A DNA stretch of 64,000 bases, from positions 1,683,701-1,747,700 of the forward strand of contig JAEPQD010000001.1 in assembly GCA_017642695.1 (NCBI GenBank). The letters run 5' to 3'. Positions 27,118 to 35,133 of this stretch are shown here, piece by piece. The notes beneath the pieces are model-generated. The model saw only the letters and a list, made by a program, of their open reading frames with translations, had not been told where the DNA came from and did not search any database. The DNA is from Parvibaculum sp. GTDB lineage: Bacteria; Pseudomonadota; Alphaproteobacteria; Parvibaculales; Parvibaculaceae. Position numbers and translations under genes: made by a program. Each line of letters begins with the position of its first letter. Positions within the stretch are counted from its first letter, which is position 1.

Positions 27118-27912
27118 CTATTCCGCGGCGCTTTGCGGCCAGACCTGGCCGGTATCCTCGTCTTCGGATCGATCCGCCGCAGCGGCGAAGACCGACATGG
27201 CGCGGAAGTCCGGACCGGAGACGATTTCTTCCAGCTCGCGCCGCGCCTGACGCGCGGTGCCGATGATTTCCCCCTCGGCGCGATCCACGAGATCGAGCAC
27301 GGCGCGCACGCCGTCCAGAACGCCGTCGAGCCAGCCATCCCTGCCGATCCCCTGCGCCTGCAGCGCGACCGCATCCGCCGCGAGCGTCGTTACCGCGCGA
27401 CGGACCGAGGCGGTGTTGAAATCCGACGGTCCGGTGACGAGTGCGACAAGTTTCCTGATCTGCGCATGAACGCCGTCGATCAGCGCGGCCTGTTCGCGGG
27501 CACGGCGATCCGCCTCGTCGACCGGCGGCGCGAGATCGTCGAGCGAGACCGACAGCACGCGCGCGATGGCGGCCATGGTGCGGAAGGTGCCGTCCTTCTT
27601 GCCGGTTTCGATCTCCGAAAGGTAAGGCGCGCTCATGCAGGCGGCGCGCGCGAGTTCGATCGCCTTCATGCCGCGATGCTCGCGCCAGACGCGCACGGGG
27701 TTTTCGCCATCGGCGATGCGGTGCGCGACGGTCGCGGGAACGGGGGCAGGGCCTTCGGAACCGAGTGCGAGGGTCGCGCCCGCGGCGCGCAGGTCTTCGA
27801 GGTCTTCGGCGGCGCGGCGCAGCGTGTCGTAGTCCGCGGCGGGGACGAGCACGAAGAGCGCCTCGCCGTCCGGTCCCGAAATACGCTGATGATCGTTCTT
27901 CTTGTCGGTCAT
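27118..27912 (-). CDS. XRE-family protein with long C-terminal extension, antitoxin-like
   Basis: A 264-residue protein. Residues 18-45 (ALFVLVPAADYDTLRRAAED) resemble the short N-terminal element of Phd/HigA-type antitoxins. Residues 75-135 are an XRE helix-turn-helix (VWREHRGMKAIELARAACM, then APYLSEIETGKKDG). The last 125 residues are helical and unlike known antitoxin tails. Its gene overlaps by ATGA a 93-residue upstream gene, the arrangement of toxin-first type II modules. It may repress its own promoter. The role of the C-terminal extension is unknown. The start at 27912 is fixed by the overlap. Confidence 0.78.
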   Translation of the reverse strand: MTDKKNDHQRISGPDGEALFVLVPAADYDTLRRAAEDLEDLRAAGATLALGSEGPAPVPATVAHRIADGENPVRVWREHRGMKAIELARAACMSAPYLSEIETGKKDGTFRTMAAIARVLSVSLDDLAPPVDEADRRAREQAALIDGVHAQIRKLVALVTGPSDFNTASVRRAVTTLAADAVALQAQGIGRDGWLDGVLDGVRAVLDLVDRAEGEIIGTARQARRELEEIVSGPDFRAMSVFAAAADRSEDEDTGQVWPQSAAE

Positions 27913-28190
27913 GCGGCGCTCCTGCCGGTAAGCGCGAGCACCGAGGTGAGACCGCCGGTGCGGCGGAAGACGACGCGAAGCGAAGGTCCGGCGTCCGTAC
28001 TGAAGATGCCCGGGGCGATTTCGCGGGTTCCTTCGGCGGCGGCGGCGAGGCTTACCAGCCTTCGCGTCTGCGCATCGAGACGCAGAAACACATCGCAGGC
28101 GGCGCGGGAGAATTCGATCTCGCCCCCGAAATCGCGCAGGGACGGTTCCTGCAAGGGACCGGCGCATTGCTCTGCGGCTTGTTCTGACAT
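27909..28190 (-). CDS. Small protein, possible RelE/HigB-like toxin
   Basis: A 93-residue protein whose C-terminal half (DVFLRLDAQTRRLVSLAA, then PSLRVVFRRTGGLTSVLAL) has the helix-then-strands pattern of RelE/ParE toxins, but the match is weak and no catalytic residues can be assigned. It overlaps the following XRE gene by four bases, which supports a two-gene module. It could equally be a non-toxic partner. No related sequence occurs elsewhere in the window. Confidence 0.5.
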   Translation of the reverse strand: MSEQAAEQCAGPLQEPSLRDFGGEIEFSRAACDVFLRLDAQTRRLVSLAAAAEGTREIAPGIFSTDAGPSLRVVFRRTGGLTSVLALTGRSAA

Positions 28191-28330
28191 TCCCGTAAAT
28201 CCGAGTCCGGCGGCTGAAATTCACACCCCGAATTTCCGGCCACACCGCCTTCGCTGCCTGCTAGCATCGGCTTGCGACGAAGCTCGCCGCGCGCGAATCG
28301 ATGATTGAATCGGAGCATAGGGAGGAACGA

Positions 28331-29257
28331 ATGTCCAATGGACGCGGACAGATGAGTATCGACCATCTGAAAGAACTCGTACGCGAACGCTCCAGGCGGG
28401 CCGAAATGCCGCTGGAGGAACGCCGCGCCGTCATGGACATGAATTCGGAAATGTTTCCCGTACCCGAGGGCGTTGCCGTCGAGCCGGCCGATCTCGGCGG
28501 GCTGAAGGGCGAATGGTCGATTCCGGCGAAAGCGGAAAAAGCGCCGGTGCTGCTTTATTTTCACGGCGGCGGATATCTCATCGGTTCGTCCCGCTCGCAC
28601 CGGCACCTGACCTCACGCCTGGCGTTGGCGTCGAATGCCCGCGTGCTGAGCGTCGATTATGCGCTGGCGCCGGAACGACCTTTCCCCGCGGGCGTGAAGG
28701 ACGGGGTGAAGTCCTATCGCTGGCTGCTCGACAAGGGATATGCGCCGGAAGAAATTGCGATCGGCGGCGATTCGGCGGGCGGCGGTTTGACCATGGCAAC
28801 GATGCTTGCCGCCCGTGACGAAGGACTGCCGATGCCGGCCGCCGCCATACTCATCAGTCCCTGGACCGATCTCACCTGCGACACCGAAACCTACAAATCG
28901 AAGGCCGATGCCGATCCGATGATCACGCCGGAGAATATCCGCGAGACCGCCGCGACCTATCTGGCCGGTGCGGCGGCAAGCGATCCGCTTGCATCGCCGA
29001 ACCTCGCCGACCTGAAGGGATTGCCGCCGATGCTGATCCATGTCGGCAGCGACGAGGTGCTGCTGGACGATTCACGCGATCTCGAAAAGCGCGCTATTGC
29101 CGCCGGCGTCGACGCAGAGATCGAGATATGGGATGGCATGATCCACGTCTGGCATGCGTTCTACCAGATGCTTCCCGAAGGCGAGCAGGCAATAGAACGC
29201 ATGGGCGCCTATCTGTCTGTGAAATGGAATTCAGCAGAGAAGATTCCAGTTATTTGA
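28331..29257 (+). CDS. Alpha/beta-hydrolase, HSL-type esterase
   Basis: A 308-residue esterase of the hormone-sensitive lipase family. The oxyanion motif is YFHGGGYLIG, the nucleophile lies in GGDSAGGGL, the Asp in HVGSDEVLLDDS and the His in DGMIHVWHAF. These enzymes hydrolyse short-chain esters in the cytoplasm. The ATG at 28331 follows GGAGGAACGA. It is divergent from the toxin-antitoxin-like pair and stands alone. Confidence 0.93.
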   Translation: MSNGRGQMSIDHLKELVRERSRRAEMPLEERRAVMDMNSEMFPVPEGVAVEPADLGGLKGEWSIPAKAEKAPVLLYFHGGGYLIGSSRSHRHLTSRLALASNARVLSVDYALAPERPFPAGVKDGVKSYRWLLDKGYAPEEIAIGGDSAGGGLTMATMLAARDEGLPMPAAAILISPWTDLTCDTETYKSKADADPMITPENIRETAATYLAGAAASDPLASPNLADLKGLPPMLIHVGSDEVLLDDSRDLEKRAIAAGVDAEIEIWDGMIHVWHAFYQMLPEGEQAIERMGAYLSVKWNSAEKIPVI

Positions 29258-29549
29258 ACCACAGAATTCGCCTTTCACCATTGACATTACAGGGGCTGTG
29301 AATAGTGCCGACGACTGTTTAGTTGTTTCGAACGGGGCAGCGGCAGGTTGAATGCCGGGCAGTTTCATGAAATCGCCCGGAATGCGAATTTAATTACCAC
29401 CCGGTCGTTTTAAACAGAACTTCCGCAAGTGAGTGCTTGATTGATAATCGATGTAAGAGCTATAGACTCCCCTGAATATTGGGTTGGTTAACGGCTCGGA
29501 AGATTGTCAGCGGCGACGTGGCGCGCCGGGTCGAAGGGAAGAGGGCGTG
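29258..29549. other. AT-leaning intergenic region upstream of the MucR-type gene
   Basis: This 292-base stretch has no credible ORF. It is less GC-rich than its flanks and holds TTGATTGATAATCGATGTAA (29438-29457) followed by TATAGACT, a possible promoter core. MucR-type proteins bind AT-rich DNA containing TA steps and usually repress their own gene, so autoregulation here is plausible. The sequence GATAATCGATGTA also resembles the right arm of the citrate synthase operator (one mismatch), probably by chance. Confidence 0.3.
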
Positions 29550-29966
29550 GTGGCGGAAAAGGCGGATCTGATCGATATGACGGCCGATATCGTTTCAGCC
29601 TATGTGGGCCATAACGCGGTGGCGCCGGAAGAACTGGCGGGATTAATTCATAAAGTATTCGCGGCACTCACCTCTGCATCGGCGGGCAGTTCCGCTGCGA
29701 ACCTCCAGGCCGATCCCGCCGTCCCGATCAAGAAGTCGATCACGCCCGATTACCTGATCTGTCTCGAGGACGGCAAGAAGTTCAAGTCTCTCAAGCGTCA
29801 CTTGCGCTCGCACTACAATCTCAGCCCCGAAGAGTATCGCGAGAAGTGGGGCCTGCCGCGCGACTATCCCATGGTGGCGCCGAACTACGCGCAGGCGCGC
29901 TCCAAGCTTGCCAAGAAAATGGGTCTCGGGCAGGGCGGACGGCGCAAGCGCCGCACCGCGAAATAG
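29550..29966 (+). CDS. MucR/Ros-family transcriptional regulator
   Basis: About 138 residues. The N-terminal DMTADIVSAYVGHNAV is the MucR oligomerisation region; the DNA-binding domain is ICLEDGKKFKSLKRHLRSHY, followed by LSPEEYREKWGLPRDYPMVA. These proteins silence AT-rich promoters and control surface, motility and virulence genes in Alphaproteobacteria. The Ros zinc finger has C-x2-C; here the second position is Asp (C-L-E-D), a variant known among MucR proteins. The likely start is GTG at 29550 (or GTG at 29547) after AAGGGAAGAGGG. Stands alone. Confidence 0.93.
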   Translation: MAEKADLIDMTADIVSAYVGHNAVAPEELAGLIHKVFAALTSASAGSSAANLQADPAVPIKKSITPDYLICLEDGKKFKSLKRHLRSHYNLSPEEYREKWGLPRDYPMVAPNYAQARSKLAKKMGLGQGGRRKRRTAK

Positions 29967-30047
29967 CGCGGCGGAAAGCCTGCGGCGGCGGCGCATTCCG
30001 CTTGCACCGCAACGCACACAGGACCAGACTTTTCAACGATTCGGGGG

Positions 30048-30593
30048 GTGGCAGACGGCCGCCGCAAGCGAGGGGATGATCCGCTGACGCGAGCCGACCA
30101 AGCCATCAGAGCGCAACTCATCGTGCCCGAGCAGCGCGACCTCTTCGACTACTGGCGTTCGAAGGCGGGAGACGGCGGCTTCCCGACGCGCGCGGATATT
30201 CAGCCCGCGGAGCTGCGCCGCGTCCTGCCCTCGCTCAGCCTCATCGACGTGACGGAAGAGGAACATCCGCGTCTGCGCGTGCGGCTCGCGGGCACGCGTC
30301 TGCGCGATTATCTCGGCATCGAACTCACGGGCCACTATCTCGACGAATACGACCTCGGCGACCAGACGGATTACTGGGACGCCGCCTATCACGAAGTCAT
30401 TCGTGGCGGCCGGCCCGCGCAGGGCGTGGTGCCTCTCACGCCGTGGAACCAGCCCAACATCTTCCAGTTCTGGCTGCGGCTTCCGCTCGTGAACGAAGAG
30501 GGCCGCATCTCGATGGTGCTCGGTCACGACGCCTTCCTGCAGTCGGAAAAGGCGCATGCGCTCGCCGACAAGGCAAATGTCCGCATCGCTTGA
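30048..30593 (+). CDS. PAS-domain protein
   Basis: A 181-residue protein that is essentially one PAS-like domain (LRRVLPSLSLIDVTEEEHPR, RLRVRLAGTRLRDYLGIELTGHYLDEY, and PLVNEEGRISMVLGHD). This single-domain type is common in Alphaproteobacteria and has no output domain, so it may bind a small ligand or a partner protein. The start is taken as GTG at 30048; the first 15 residues are weakly supported. It is downstream of the MucR gene by 81 bases. Confidence 0.75.
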   Translation: MADGRRKRGDDPLTRADQAIRAQLIVPEQRDLFDYWRSKAGDGGFPTRADIQPAELRRVLPSLSLIDVTEEEHPRLRVRLAGTRLRDYLGIELTGHYLDEYDLGDQTDYWDAAYHEVIRGGRPAQGVVPLTPWNQPNIFQFWLRLPLVNEEGRISMVLGHDAFLQSEKAHALADKANVRIA

Positions 30594-30667
30594 GGGCGCG
30601 ATCCGGCATTGATCCGGGCGGGCGGCGCGAGGCAGACTGGTGCGGGGGAAGACGAGGGAGCCCGTAT

Positions 30668-31144
30668 ATGCGCCGCATCACGACAATTTTCTCATCCGCG
30701 CCGTTCTTCACGCTGCTGGCAGCCCTGCTTTGCGTCGCGGCGCCCGCCCATGCGGCCAAGGCGACGCTCGAAGGCGGCACGGTGACGCTCGGCGAAGGCG
30801 AGAGTGCCTCCTTCCCGATCTCCGGCGGCGAAAGCGGGCCGGCCGATCTTTCCGCGCAGTGCGAAATCGGCGATGTGAACGGCACCGCGAGCCTGACCTT
30901 CGACGGCGAACATTATGTGCCGCTGTCGGCGCCGGCCGTCGGCGACGTGCTGACCCTGTCGGGCGGCGAGACGCGGAACTACGACCTCGTCGGCGTGGTC
31001 GATGCGTCGGACGGCGGCGATGCCTATATCGCCTTCCATTTCACCGGCGCGCCCGCGCCGATGTGCTTTCCCGGCATGCCCTGTGACGGCGCCGAGGGAA
31101 AGTCGGGCAACGTGACCGTCAGTTGCCGGAACGCGGGCGGCTGA
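30668..31144 (+). CDS. Secreted protein of unknown function
   Basis: A 158-residue protein with a signal peptide (FFTLLAALLCVAAPAHAAKA, cleavage near residue 30) and a mature beta-rich domain. The mature part contains cysteine pairs (AQCEIGD, APMCFPGMPCDGAEG, VSCRNAGG), which could form disulfides in the periplasm. I do not recognise a family. Its last 26 bases overlap the convergent XRE gene. Confidence 0.65.
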   Translation: MRRITTIFSSAPFFTLLAALLCVAAPAHAAKATLEGGTVTLGEGESASFPISGGESGPADLSAQCEIGDVNGTASLTFDGEHYVPLSAPAVGDVLTLSGGETRNYDLVGVVDASDGGDAYIAFHFTGAPAPMCFPGMPCDGAEGKSGNVTVSCRNAGG

Positions 31145-31715
31145 CCGGCGCGAACGTCCTGACAAGAGAGACGACCGGAGCGATCCAGTCCGCCGCCGCG
31201 ATCTCGCGCGCGGCCGCGCCCGCTTCCGGCGGCACGACGAGGCAATGCCCGCCCGCCGCAGAGACGAGGCGGCCGAACACCCGCCCGCCCTGCCTGTCCG
31301 CGACGATGCAATCGCGCCCGAGAAGCGGCAACGCCTCCCCGGCCGGCACCTTGTCGGCGATCAGCATGTCCCCCGCCGCATAGTCTCCCATTTCCTCGGC
31401 GACCCGGAAGGCGAGGGGCTCGCGCGCCGGTGCCGCCAGAGACGGCGAAAGCGGAATGCCCTCGGCAAGCGCCCGCACGGCACCGCCGCGCCCGAGCTCC
31501 GCCAGGCAGACGAGGCCCGTGCGCTCGCTGCCGCCGACAAGGTCGGCCACCTCGACCCCCAGCACCCCCGCGAGCCGCTCCAGCCAGCCCGTCGAGACGG
31601 TCATGTCGGCCGTTTCGAGCCGCGAGACGGTCGCCGCGGTCGTGCCGAGCGCGGCGGCAAGTTCGCTCTGGGTCAGGCCGCGTTGCTTGCGGAAATGGCG
31701 GATTCTGGTTCTCAC
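31119..31715 (-). CDS. XRE regulator with S24-like C-terminal domain
   Basis: About 198 residues. The N-terminal helix-turn-helix is IRHFRKQRGLTQSELAAALG, then TTAATVSRLET. The C-terminal part (GDMLIADKVPAGEALPLLGR, GRVFGRLVSAAGG) has the S24/LexA-like fold pattern of prophage-type repressors. No Ala-Gly cleavage site or Ser/Lys dyad is evident, so self-cleavage is doubtful. The GTG at 31715 is chosen because GGAGG lies 7 bases upstream. It is divergent from the DnaA-like gene. Confidence 0.78.
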   Translation of the reverse strand: MRTRIRHFRKQRGLTQSELAAALGTTAATVSRLETADMTVSTGWLERLAGVLGVEVADLVGGSERTGLVCLAELGRGGAVRALAEGIPLSPSLAAPAREPLAFRVAEEMGDYAAGDMLIADKVPAGEALPLLGRDCIVADRQGGRVFGRLVSAAGGHCLVVPPEAGAAAREIAAADWIAPVVSLVRTFAPVSRPRSGN

Positions 31716-31798
31716 CCGGTGGCCTCCAAATTGGTCCAAGAAAATATTACATCATTTTATCCCCAGTTTGTACGAAATATGTAAATTTCAGGAAAGGG

Positions 31799-31817
31799 CG
31801 ATGAGAATTCCTCATCG
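31799..31817. promoter_or_regulatory. 7-5-7 palindrome upstream of the DnaA-domain gene
   Basis: CGATGAG-AATTC-CTCATCG is a perfect palindrome 33 bases before the ATG at 31850 and 84 bases from the start of the divergent XRE gene. It could be the XRE protein's operator or a leader hairpin. Only symmetry and position support this. Confidence 0.4.
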
Positions 31818-31849
31818 CGTTGTGGCCGGAGACCGATGGAGAGAAACAG

Positions 31850-32191
31850 ATGGAGTGGCGCAGTCTGGGTGAATTGGAGAGGAAGGCGCGCGTGGCGCTG
31901 ATGCAGGAAACGGTGGCGCGGGCCTGGAACGTGCCGATTGCCGAGATGAGATCGCCCACCAGACGCCGCGCGCCCGTGGCGCAGGCGCGGCAGGTCGCGA
32001 TGTACCTTGCCCATGTGATCTACGGCGCGAGCCTCTCCGCCGTCGGACGGCATTTCGGCCGCGACCGCACGACCGCCGCCTATGCCTGCCGCCTGATCGA
32101 GGACCGCCGCGACGACGCCAGTTTCGACATGCTGCTCGACCGGCTGGAACACGCGCTGCGCCGCGCCGAAACGAACAGGCTGCCGCAATGA
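31850..32191 (+). CDS. DnaA domain IV-like HTH protein
   Basis: A 113-residue protein. The segment RQVAMYLAHVIYGASLSAVG, followed by RHFGRDRTTAAYACRLIED, matches the C-terminal DNA-binding domain of DnaA, which reads DnaA boxes. The AAA+ ATPase part of DnaA is absent, so it cannot be a replication initiator itself. It may act as a small DNA-binding modulator. The ATG at 31850 (MEWRSLGEL) follows GGAGAG. It overlaps the DUF6456 gene by ATGA, an arrangement seen in many Alphaproteobacteria. Confidence 0.85.
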   Translation: MEWRSLGELERKARVALMQETVARAWNVPIAEMRSPTRRRAPVAQARQVAMYLAHVIYGASLSAVGRHFGRDRTTAAYACRLIEDRRDDASFDMLLDRLEHALRRAETNRLPQ

Positions 32192-32712
32192 CGAAGAAGA
32201 AGGCAAAACGGAAACAGGCCGCCGCCGCGCCCCACCGGCTGCCGGCGATGCGAACGGTGCGCGTCGGCGCGGAGGAGATCCCGGTCATTGTCAACGAGGC
32301 GGAGTCGCCGCTCGGCTGGCTGCGCCGCCGCAAGGGCGCGGACGGAAAGCCGCTGATCGGCGCGGCGCAATTCGAGGCGGGCGAGAAGCTGCGCGCCGAT
32401 TTCACGCTGGGGCAGATGAACCCGCGCGTGACGGCGGACTGGTCGGGCGCGCCGGCGGGCGGCGACAGACGGAGCCTCATGCGCGATCCCGCCGAGATCG
32501 CCGATCATGCGCTGGCCGCGCGCGAGCGCGTGGCGCGGGCGCTCGACGCGGCGGGGCCAGGGCTCTCCGGCATTCTCCTTCGCGTCTGTTGCCACCTCGA
32601 AGGGTTGGAAGCGGCGGAACGCGGCTTCGGCTGGCCGAAGCGCTCGGGCAAGCTCGTGCTGCAGATCGCGCTCGACCGGCTGGTCCGGCACTACGGCATA
32701 AGGGAGGGCTAG
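32188..32712 (+). CDS. DUF6456 domain protein
   Basis: A 174-residue protein. The conserved block ESPLGWLRRRKGADGKPLIG, followed by AAQFEAGEKLRADFT and PRVTADWS, and later LQIALDRLVRHYG, is the DUF6456 type. Function is unknown. A Lys-rich N-terminus (TKKKAKRKQ) suggests nucleic-acid contact. It is translationally coupled to the DnaA-domain protein. It ends in a 4-bp convergent overlap with sufE. Confidence 0.85.
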   Translation: MTKKKAKRKQAAAAPHRLPAMRTVRVGAEEIPVIVNEAESPLGWLRRRKGADGKPLIGAAQFEAGEKLRADFTLGQMNPRVTADWSGAPAGGDRRSLMRDPAEIADHALAARERVARALDAAGPGLSGILLRVCCHLEGLEAAERGFGWPKRSGKLVLQIALDRLVRHYGIREG

Positions 32713-33140
32713 GCGGTGGCGGCGTCCGCGGCGGCCTTCGCGTCCGCCTGGATGCGCGCGACCATCGAGTAGAGGCCGTTGGAGCGCTGCGGCGTCAGGT
32801 GCTCGTCGAGACCGAGCTTCGCGAAGACGGTGCGGGCATCGAGGTCGAGGATCTCGGCGGGGCGCTTGTCCGAATAGAGGCGCATCAGGATGGCGATGAG
32901 GCCGCGCACGATATGCGCGTCGCTGTCGCCCCGGAAATGGAGCAGGGGCGTGCCGTCATCGGCGGTGCGCAGCTCGTTCACGAGCCAGACCTGGCTGACG
33001 CAGCCCTCGACCTTGTTGGCCGGGGAGTGCTCTTCCTCGCTCAAGGGTTCGAGTTCCTTGCCGAGCTCGATCACATAGCGGTAGCGATCCTCCCATTCGC
33101 CGAGGAATTCGAAATCGTCCACGAGATCCTGAATGCTCAT
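32709..33140 (-). CDS. sufE: SufE-family sulfur acceptor protein
   Basis: A 143-residue SufE, which takes persulfide sulfur from the cysteine desulfurase SufS for Fe-S cluster assembly. The acceptor Cys lies in NKVEGCVSQVWL, followed by FRGDSDAHIVRGLIAI. The start at 33140 (MSIQDLVDDF) is chosen; longer frames exist but are low-complexity. No other suf genes are visible in the window. Confidence 0.94.
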   Translation of the reverse strand: MSIQDLVDDFEFLGEWEDRYRYVIELGKELEPLSEEEHSPANKVEGCVSQVWLVNELRTADDGTPLLHFRGDSDAHIVRGLIAILMRLYSDKRPAEILDLDARTVFAKLGLDEHLTPQRSNGLYSMVARIQADAKAAADAATA

Positions 33141-33212
33141 ACCTGCCTTGTCCGTTCCGGGAACTGCCGGGAACCTCAGGCAGGACATAGCGAGATGAAC
33201 CCCAAAGAACAA

Positions 33213-33246
33213 GCGCCCCGCGATCCCTTGCGGGGACGCGGGGCGC
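33213..33246 (-). terminator. GC hairpin downstream of the DUF5330 gene
   Basis: GCGCCCCGCG (33213-33222) pairs with CGCGGGGCGC (33237-33246), with CCC/GGG pairing inside the loop. On the minus strand a U-rich stretch (TTGTTCTTTG) follows. It probably ends the DUF5330 transcript. Confidence 0.6.
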
Positions 33247-33310
33247 TGTTGGCCGCCGGGGCGCTCCTAGGAAAGCGCCGGGAAGCCGACGGGCAACCTG
33301 GTGGGTGAGG

Positions 33311-33730
33311 TCAGGCGCCAGCCGTGAATTCGGGAGCGGCACTGGGCCGGGCGACGGTGCGCGGACCCAGGGCTTCGGTGCTGTCCTGTTGCCGCTCCTT
33401 TGCCTTCTCGGTCAGCCAGACGACGGCCAGGCTGCCGTAATGGGTGGTCTGCCTCACGACATGGCCGACAATGGCGTGGCTCTTCTCGCAGATATCCGGG
33501 TTGCGGCTGCAGAAGCCCATGACGTCCTGGGCGGAGCGGGCGGCGATCGCCAGCGCCTCGCCGGCGCCGATATCGTCCGCCGGCGGCAGGGCCGGCGTTG
33601 CGCCCGTATAGGCGGCGTTGCTGTAGCCGCCATCGAAGGCGGCGGGTTGCGGTGTGCTCTCATAGCCCGCTGCAGGCAGCAGAAAGGCCATGACGGTCAG
33701 CCAGAACGCGGCTCGAAGTACAAAAGACAT
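33311..33730 (-). CDS. DUF5330 family exported protein
   Basis: A 139-residue protein. Its hydrophobic N-terminus (SFVLRAAFWLTVMAFLLPAAG) followed by AARSAQDVMGFCSRNPDICEKSHAIVGH matches DUF5330, a short alphaproteobacterial family of periplasmic or membrane-anchored proteins with a conserved C-x6-C. Function is unknown. The start at 33730 (MSFVLRAA) places the signal correctly. Confidence 0.75.
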   Translation of the reverse strand: MSFVLRAAFWLTVMAFLLPAAGYESTPQPAAFDGGYSNAAYTGATPALPPADDIGAGEALAIAARSAQDVMGFCSRNPDICEKSHAIVGHVVRQTTHYGSLAVVWLTEKAKERQQDSTEALGPRTVARPSAAPEFTAGA

Positions 33731-34029
33731 GCGACGATCCCTTCCCAAAGATGTTCGCTCGTGAACTGACACGAGGTTAGGGAGCGGGGTGCTGCCGCGC
33801 AGTTAATCCAATAAGTAAAATTGAGAAATAACTAGATTTTATACTCCAGAAAATTTGAGTTGGTTTCTTTCAATACTACAAAACCAAAGTAATTAGACTT
33901 TAAGTGTAATAAAAAACAAGAAAAATACGCCACAAATTTGAGGCGCATTTTTCTCAAATGCGGGAGAGATTCAATTCAAATTGTCGCGGTTGTCCGAGAA
34001 CCGCGGCGGATCGCCGAAGAGGGACGAAG
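33731..34029. other. AT-rich non-coding region
   Basis: These 299 bases hold no credible ORF. Bases 33805-33960 are strikingly AT-rich against GC-rich flanks. The only clear element is the bidirectional hairpin at 33921-33952. The remainder probably contains the promoter of the DUF5330 gene, but no consensus pair could be assigned with confidence. Confidence 0.5.
33921..33952 (-). terminator. Rho-independent terminator of the lipoprotein gene
   Basis: AAAAATACGCC (33921-33931) and GGCGCATTTTT (33942-33952) pair at 10 of 11 positions around a 10-base loop. On the minus strand the stem is followed by TTTTT and more T-rich sequence, 78 bases after the stop of the gene at 34030. It could also work on the + strand. 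Confidence 0.75.
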
Positions 34030-35133
34030 TCAGTTCGCCTGGGTCTTCGCGGCCGACGGCGGCAGGGCTTCCGCCCAGCAGCTCCGCACTTCCTCGACCG
34101 CATGCTTGCCGGTGCAATAGGCTTCCTCGGAAGGAAAGCGGGCAGCGGCAATGCACTGGTCGAGATTGAGGCGGGCCCAGTTGAGGCAGCGCCCCGTCGA
34201 GTTGCGGTGATCCACATCGCCAGCCGTCATCGATCCCTCGATCACCTGATAGGCGCCGAGCGTCAGGATGCGATTCATCACGCTCGGCGTGTAGGCCTGA
34301 GCCGGGCCGACAGGCGACATGGCCGCGAGAACGGCCCGCGCACGGTCGATGACGCCGCTGGCCGAGGCTGTCGTGGTTTCCGCGGCGGGCGCGGCGGGCC
34401 GGGGCTCGATCATGCCCCATTTCTGCTTCTGGAAGGCATAGGCCGTTTCGAGGAAACGGGCGGACAGCGCCGCCATGCGCTCGCTCTCGTTGCGAAGTTC
34501 CACGGCGACGGCGGCCGAGGCCGAACTTACGCCCGGCACCATCAATATGTAATTGTCGTCGGTCCTGAGCGCTTCCATGACGGCATTCTTGCCGCGCGAA
34601 CGGACTTCCGCGCGCAGGCCCTGCGAGAAGATGGGATCCCTGGCCGCGATCATCGCATGCGTCGCGTACCAGCCGTCGGCAAGCGCGTCCGGCTCCGAGA
34701 AGCGCAGCGCGGCAAGCGCGCGGCGGACATCGCTCGGCGTTTTCAGGCGGCTCTGATCGACAGCGGCGATCGCCGAACCGAAATCGCCATAGACGCCGGC
34801 AAGCTGTTCGATGCCGGGTCTGGACGCAAGCGCGGCGACGCCGGCCGCGGGATCGGTGGAAGCAACCTGCACTGCCGCCTGGCGGCGCGGGGCAGGCAGC
34901 GGGATCGGAATGTTGGCGGAAGCGACGGAGGCGATGCCACCGGTCGCGAGCGCGTCATTGGCGAGCGCGGCCGCTTCGCTGGCCTTGAGCTCGGCCCTTT
35001 CCGTCTTCGGCTCGGGAGCGACACTCGCGCCCTCGACCACGGTGCAGCCCGCAATCACGAGAGCGGTGGAAAGAGAAAGACCGAGTGCCCGGATACCGGA
35101 ACGGCTGATGGAAGCCCCGAAGATATGTGCCAC
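34030..35133 (-). CDS. Large lipoprotein of unknown function
   Basis: About 367 residues. The signal LSLSTALVIAGCTVVEG has a lipobox (VIAGC). The mature protein is mostly helical (AALANDALATGG, DGWYATHAMIAARDPIFSQG, AVAVELRNESERMAALSARF), with a cysteine-containing C-terminal segment (GRCLNWARLNLDQCIAAARF, then YCTGKHAVEEVRSCWAE). The Ala-rich and helical pattern suggests an envelope structural or adaptor protein, but I do not recognise a family. Start codon GTG at 35133 follows AGGGGT; an ATG at 35163 is an alternative. Confidence 0.7.
   Translation of the reverse strand: MAHIFGASISRSGIRALGLSLSTALVIAGCTVVEGASVAPEPKTERAELKASEAAALANDALATGGIASVASANIPIPLPAPRRQAAVQVASTDPAAGVAALASRPGIEQLAGVYGDFGSAIAAVDQSRLKTPSDVRRALAALRFSEPDALADGWYATHAMIAARDPIFSQGLRAEVRSRGKNAVMEALRTDDNYILMVPGVSSASAAVAVELRNESERMAALSARFLETAYAFQKQKWGMIEPRPAAPAAETTTASASGVIDRARAVLAAMSPVGPAQAYTPSVMNRILTLGAYQVIEGSMTAGDVDHRNSTGRCLNWARLNLDQCIAAARFPSEEAYCTGKHAVEEVRSCWAEALPPSAAKTQAN

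Noticed and set aside
29438..29457. Second copy of the citrate synthase operator upstream of the MucR gene
   Set aside because: Only one arm matches (GATAATCGATGTA, one mismatch) and there is no inverted partner, so chance similarity in AT-rich DNA is more likely.
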